Part shown: in pieces, positions 41,074 through 43,290 of the stretch | How the letters are laid out: every line of letters begins with the position of its first letter | Position numbering within the stretch: position 1 is the stretch's first letter | Assembly (NCBI GenBank): GCA_020431825.1 | Contig: JAGQHN010000035.1 | Span: 1-43,290 of the forward strand | DNA from: Trueperaceae bacterium | GTDB taxonomy: Bacteria; Deinococcota; Deinococci; Deinococcales; Trueperaceae | Reading direction: 5' to 3' | DNA length: 43,290 nucleotides | Position numbers and translations under genes: made by a program | Notes under the pieces: model-generated | What the model saw: the letters and a program-made list of their open reading frames with translations, nothing else | Database searches by the model: none | What the model was told of the DNA's origin: nothing

Positions 41074-42002
41074 TGGATACCGTTATTCTGTTAACCCTGA
41101 TTGGCTCAGCGCTTCGTGCGACTACCCCACTGCTGCTGGCGGCTCTAGGAGGACTTTTTAGCGAACGCTCAGGGGTTGTCAACATTGCCCTCGAGGGTAT
41201 TATCCTGTTTGGTGGTCTGGCTGCAGCTATTTCTGTTCAGCAACTTGAGGTCAGGCTATTAGCTGCCAACCCTGAAGCAAATCTTGCCTATTTGCCCTGG
41301 CTGGGTCTGGTCTTTGCCGCGATTATTGGCGGTTTTGTCGGCTGGATTCATGCCGTTATCAGTATTCGTTACAAGGCAGATCAAATCATTTCTGCGACCG
41401 CCATAAATCTTATGGCAATCGGCATGCCTGCGCTCATTCTCACGGGTCTGTACCAAAATACGACGACCAGTCAGCCTATTCAAAACCGTTTGCCTCTCTG
41501 GGGTCCTGCGGGCTTTCAGCTCAGTCCGCTGGTATACCTTGCTTTTATTCTGGTTCCACTTGTCTACTTTATCGTGTTTAAGACACCCTTTGGCCTACGC
41601 CTTAGAGCGGTAGGTGAGCATCCTGAAGCAGCAGATAGTGTCGGTATCAATGTACGCCGGATGCGCTATTACGGTGTGATTATTTCAGGAGTTTTGGCTG
41701 GTCTGGCTGGAGCTTATCTGAGTATTGGCAATTTAAATCAATATGTGGCAAATATGTCTGGAGGTCGTGGTTTTATTGCGCTGGCGGCACTTATTTTTGG
41801 TAAATGGCATCCAGTGGGCGTTTTAGGTGCGACCTTGCTTTTTGGTGCTTTTCAGGCAGCGGCGACGCTTCTGGGCGGCAGCAATTTATTGCCGCCTACG
41901 ATTGTAGAGAGCATACCTTTTATACTAACTATGCTGGTCCTTGCAGGCTTTATTGGTCGGGCTATTCCGCCCAAGGCCGTTGGTAAGCCCTTTGATAAAT
42001 AA
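41073..42002 (+). CDS. BmpD-like ABC transporter permease, second subunit
   Basis: A 309-residue permease, normal size for the second subunit of the nucleoside/simple sugar importer. Signatures are ALGGLFSERSGVVNIALEG (about 24-42) and LRAVGEHPEAADSVGINVRRM (the ATPase-docking loop, about 179-199), then SGVLAGLAGAYLSIG. About eight membrane helices. It is translationally coupled to the large subunit by a one-base overlap, so the two form a heterodimer. Substrate cannot be read from permease sequence alone. Confidence 0.95.
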   Translation: MDTVILLTLIGSALRATTPLLLAALGGLFSERSGVVNIALEGIILFGGLAAAISVQQLEVRLLAANPEANLAYLPWLGLVFAAIIGGFVGWIHAVISIRYKADQIISATAINLMAIGMPALILTGLYQNTTTSQPIQNRLPLWGPAGFQLSPLVYLAFILVPLVYFIVFKTPFGLRLRAVGEHPEAADSVGINVRRMRYYGVIISGVLAGLAGAYLSIGNLNQYVANMSGGRGFIALAALIFGKWHPVGVLGATLLFGAFQAAATLLGGSNLLPPTIVESIPFILTMLVLAGFIGRAIPPKAVGKPFDK

Positions 42003-42014
42003 AGGTGTTCGATT

Positions 42015-42075
42015 TTGTGTATACGGCTTGGTTCAAAACTGGCTAGCTTTGGTTTTCATAAAAGTGAATACACAA
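42015..42075. repeat. 8-bp inverted repeat upstream of malQ
   Basis: TTGTGTAT (42015-42022) and ATACACAA (42068-42075) are perfect inverses 45 bases apart, in the 107-base gap before malQ. It could be a two-site operator for a loop-forming regulator, or chance. Confidence 0.3.
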
Positions 42076-42109
42076 TATCAGGTACATCGGCGATAAATTA
42101 GGAGAAATT

Positions 42110-43290
42110 ATGGCGTTTGATCGTCGCTCTGGCATTATTTTACATCCTACTTCCTTACCGGGTGCTTATGGTATAGGTACTTTAGGGAGAGAGGCTTATA
42201 ACTGGATTGAGTTTTTGGCTTCGGCTGGGCAGCGGCTCTGGCAGGTGATGCCCCTAGGGCCGACAGGTTACGGGGATAGTCCTTATCAGTGTTTTAGTGC
42301 TTTTGCTGGAAACCCTTACCTCATAAACCTTGAAAAGCTCGAGTCTGAAGGCTGGCTTACGGCCGAAGATCTGGCGACCTTACCCTCTTTCTCTGATGAA
42401 GTTGTAGATTATGGCCCGGTGATTGAGCACAAACTTAAGCTGCTTAGTCAGGCTTATGAGCGGTTTAAGAGTAAAGGCTCGAGTGCCCAGACTAAGGCTT
42501 TCCAGCAATTTTGTGCAGATCAGGCTGACTGGCTCGATGATTATGCCCTCTTTATGTCTGTGAAAGAGGCCCATGGCGGTCAGGCTTGGAACACCTGGGA
42601 TAAGGCGATTCGCCAGCGTAAACCCAAAGCTATAAAAAGCTATACAGAAGAACTGGCTGACCCTATTAGCAGACAAAAATTCTGGCAGTGGCTCTTTTTT
42701 AACCAGTGGCTCGAGTTGCGTCACTATGCCAATGAGAGAGACATCAAAATCATTGGTGATATTCCGATTTTTATTGCCTATGATTCCGCCGATGCCTGGG
42801 CCAATCCTGACCTGTTTTATCTTGATAAAGAGTCAAACCCTACCGTTATTGCCGGAGTACCACCAGACTACTTTAGTGCCACCGGGCAGCGCTGGGGCAA
42901 TCCCTTATACCGCTGGGAGGAAATGCAAAAACGTGGTTATACTTGGTGGCTCAAGCGCATTAAAGCGACCCTGACGCTTGTGGATATCATTCGTATAGAT
43001 CACTTTCGAGGTTTTGAGGCCTACTGGGAAATACCTGCCTCTGAGCCAACCGCTGTCAAAGGTCGCTGGGTCAAGGGTCCTGGACAAAGCCTATTTGATG
43101 CTATTAAGGCCGAACTTGGCGAATTGCCTATTATTGCTGAAGATCTCGGTGTGATAACACCTAAGGTAGAATCCCTGCGTGATGATAACGATCTGCCCGG
43201 TATGAAAGTGCTGCAATTTGCCTTTGCTGCCGATGCCAGTGACCCTTATTTGCCTCATAACTACAACAAAAACTGTGTGGTCTATTCGGG
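42110..43290 (+). CDS. malQ: 4-alpha-glucanotransferase (amylomaltase), 3' end off the right edge
   Basis: GH77 enzyme transferring alpha-1,4-glucans between maltodextrins. It begins MAFDRRSGIILHPTSLPG and contains QVMPLGPTGYGDSPYQCFSA in parts. Visible catalytic motifs are RIDHFRGFEAYWEIP, holding the nucleophile Asp, and IAEDLGVITPKV, holding the acid/base Glu. About 393 codons are visible of a usual 500. GGAGA lies five bases before the ATG. It may use maltodextrins brought in by a maltose-type importer such as the one at the left end of the window. Confidence 0.96.
   Translation, partial: MAFDRRSGIILHPTSLPGAYGIGTLGREAYNWIEFLASAGQRLWQVMPLGPTGYGDSPYQCFSAFAGNPYLINLEKLESEGWLTAEDLATLPSFSDEVVDYGPVIEHKLKLLSQAYERFKSKGSSAQTKAFQQFCADQADWLDDYALFMSVKEAHGGQAWNTWDKAIRQRKPKAIKSYTEELADPISRQKFWQWLFFNQWLELRHYANERDIKIIGDIPIFIAYDSADAWANPDLFYLDKESNPTVIAGVPPDYFSATGQRWGNPLYRWEEMQKRGYTWWLKRIKATLTLVDIIRIDHFRGFEAYWEIPASEPTAVKGRWVKGPGQSLFDAIKAELGELPIIAEDLGVITPKVESLRDDNDLPGMKVLQFAFAADASDPYLPHNYNKNCVVYS

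Larger units (their letters stand above)
2625..42715. repeat. Dispersed CTCGAG palindrome, strongly over-represented
   Basis: I counted about 107 CTCGAG sites by hand across the window; about 10-11 are expected from equal base frequencies. The first is at 2625-2630 and the last at 42710-42715. In genes most sites are in the frame CTC-GAG (Leu-Glu), on both strands; others encode Ser-Ser, Ala-Arg or Thr-Arg contexts. The inverse hexamer of the same composition, GAGCTC, was seen only about five times, two of them overlapping CTCGAG. Confidence 0.85.

Overview
The window looks like chromosomal DNA of a bacterium of the Deinococcota (Deinococcus-Thermus) lineage with roughly balanced base composition. 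The main clue is EF-P, whose loop reads KIGRGGAKV with Arg32, as in Thermus and Deinococcus. Supporting signs are the Sec substrate-binding protein cleaved before Gln, MalF/MalG-type permeases with extra membrane segments, and an efp-accB-accC-nusB order. The assignment is an inference from gene content, not a search result. No rRNA, tRNA, CRISPR array, transposase or phage gene was seen.

Layout. Positions 1-3458 (minus) hold a sugar ABC transporter (two permeases, then a binding protein cut by the left edge). Positions 3459-3872 are an intergenic stretch full of interleaved inverted repeats. Positions 3873-7676 (plus) form a tight housekeeping operon: efp, accB, accC, nusB, a DUF212 membrane protein and a Nudix hydrolase. 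Positions 7796-8942 (minus) carry a truncated hemoglobin and an arginase-fold protein. Positions 9148-15711 hold small accessory genes: a hypothetical, a DUF2268 metalloprotease under a MerR-type promoter with its divergent MerR/TipAS-like regulator, a DinB-like protein, GNAT and Nudix proteins, and mntH behind a DtxR-like box. Then come aroE, a lipoprotein, a GGDEF-EAL protein (17620-19569) and uvrC (20016-21809).

The most interesting block is 21878-28579 (plus). It is a compact six-gene operon with an OleD-like reductase, a metallo-beta-lactamase-fold hydrolase, a GNAT/BioF2-like acyltransferase-type protein, an OleA-like ketosynthase III, an ATP-grasp ligase and a clear OleC beta-lactone synthetase. 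It resembles olefin/beta-lactone pathways but lacks a recognisable OleB and adds an ATP-grasp enzyme and an acyltransferase-like protein, so it may make an undescribed beta-lactone or beta-lactone-derived product.

Converging on it is a four-gene signalling set (28595-32586, minus): GAF-PAS-PAS kinase, Rcp1-like receiver, receiver-HisKA_3 kinase and stand-alone NarL-type receiver, none with a DNA-binding output. Then follow an M20 amidohydrolase, a small membrane protein, a GNAT enzyme, a MoxR-DUF58 pair, a gene-poor AT-rich stretch (36837-38084) with a 41-residue membrane protein and a candidate structured RNA, a small Ser/Thr kinase, two BmpC/BmpD-like ABC permeases (the first twice the usual length), and the start of malQ at the right edge.

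A window-wide property cuts across all of this: the palindrome CTCGAG occurs about 107 times by hand count, against about 10-11 expected from equal base frequencies. It mostly encodes Leu-Glu in frame and is absent from the first 2.6 kb. It behaves like a genome-wide palindrome of the HIP1 kind.
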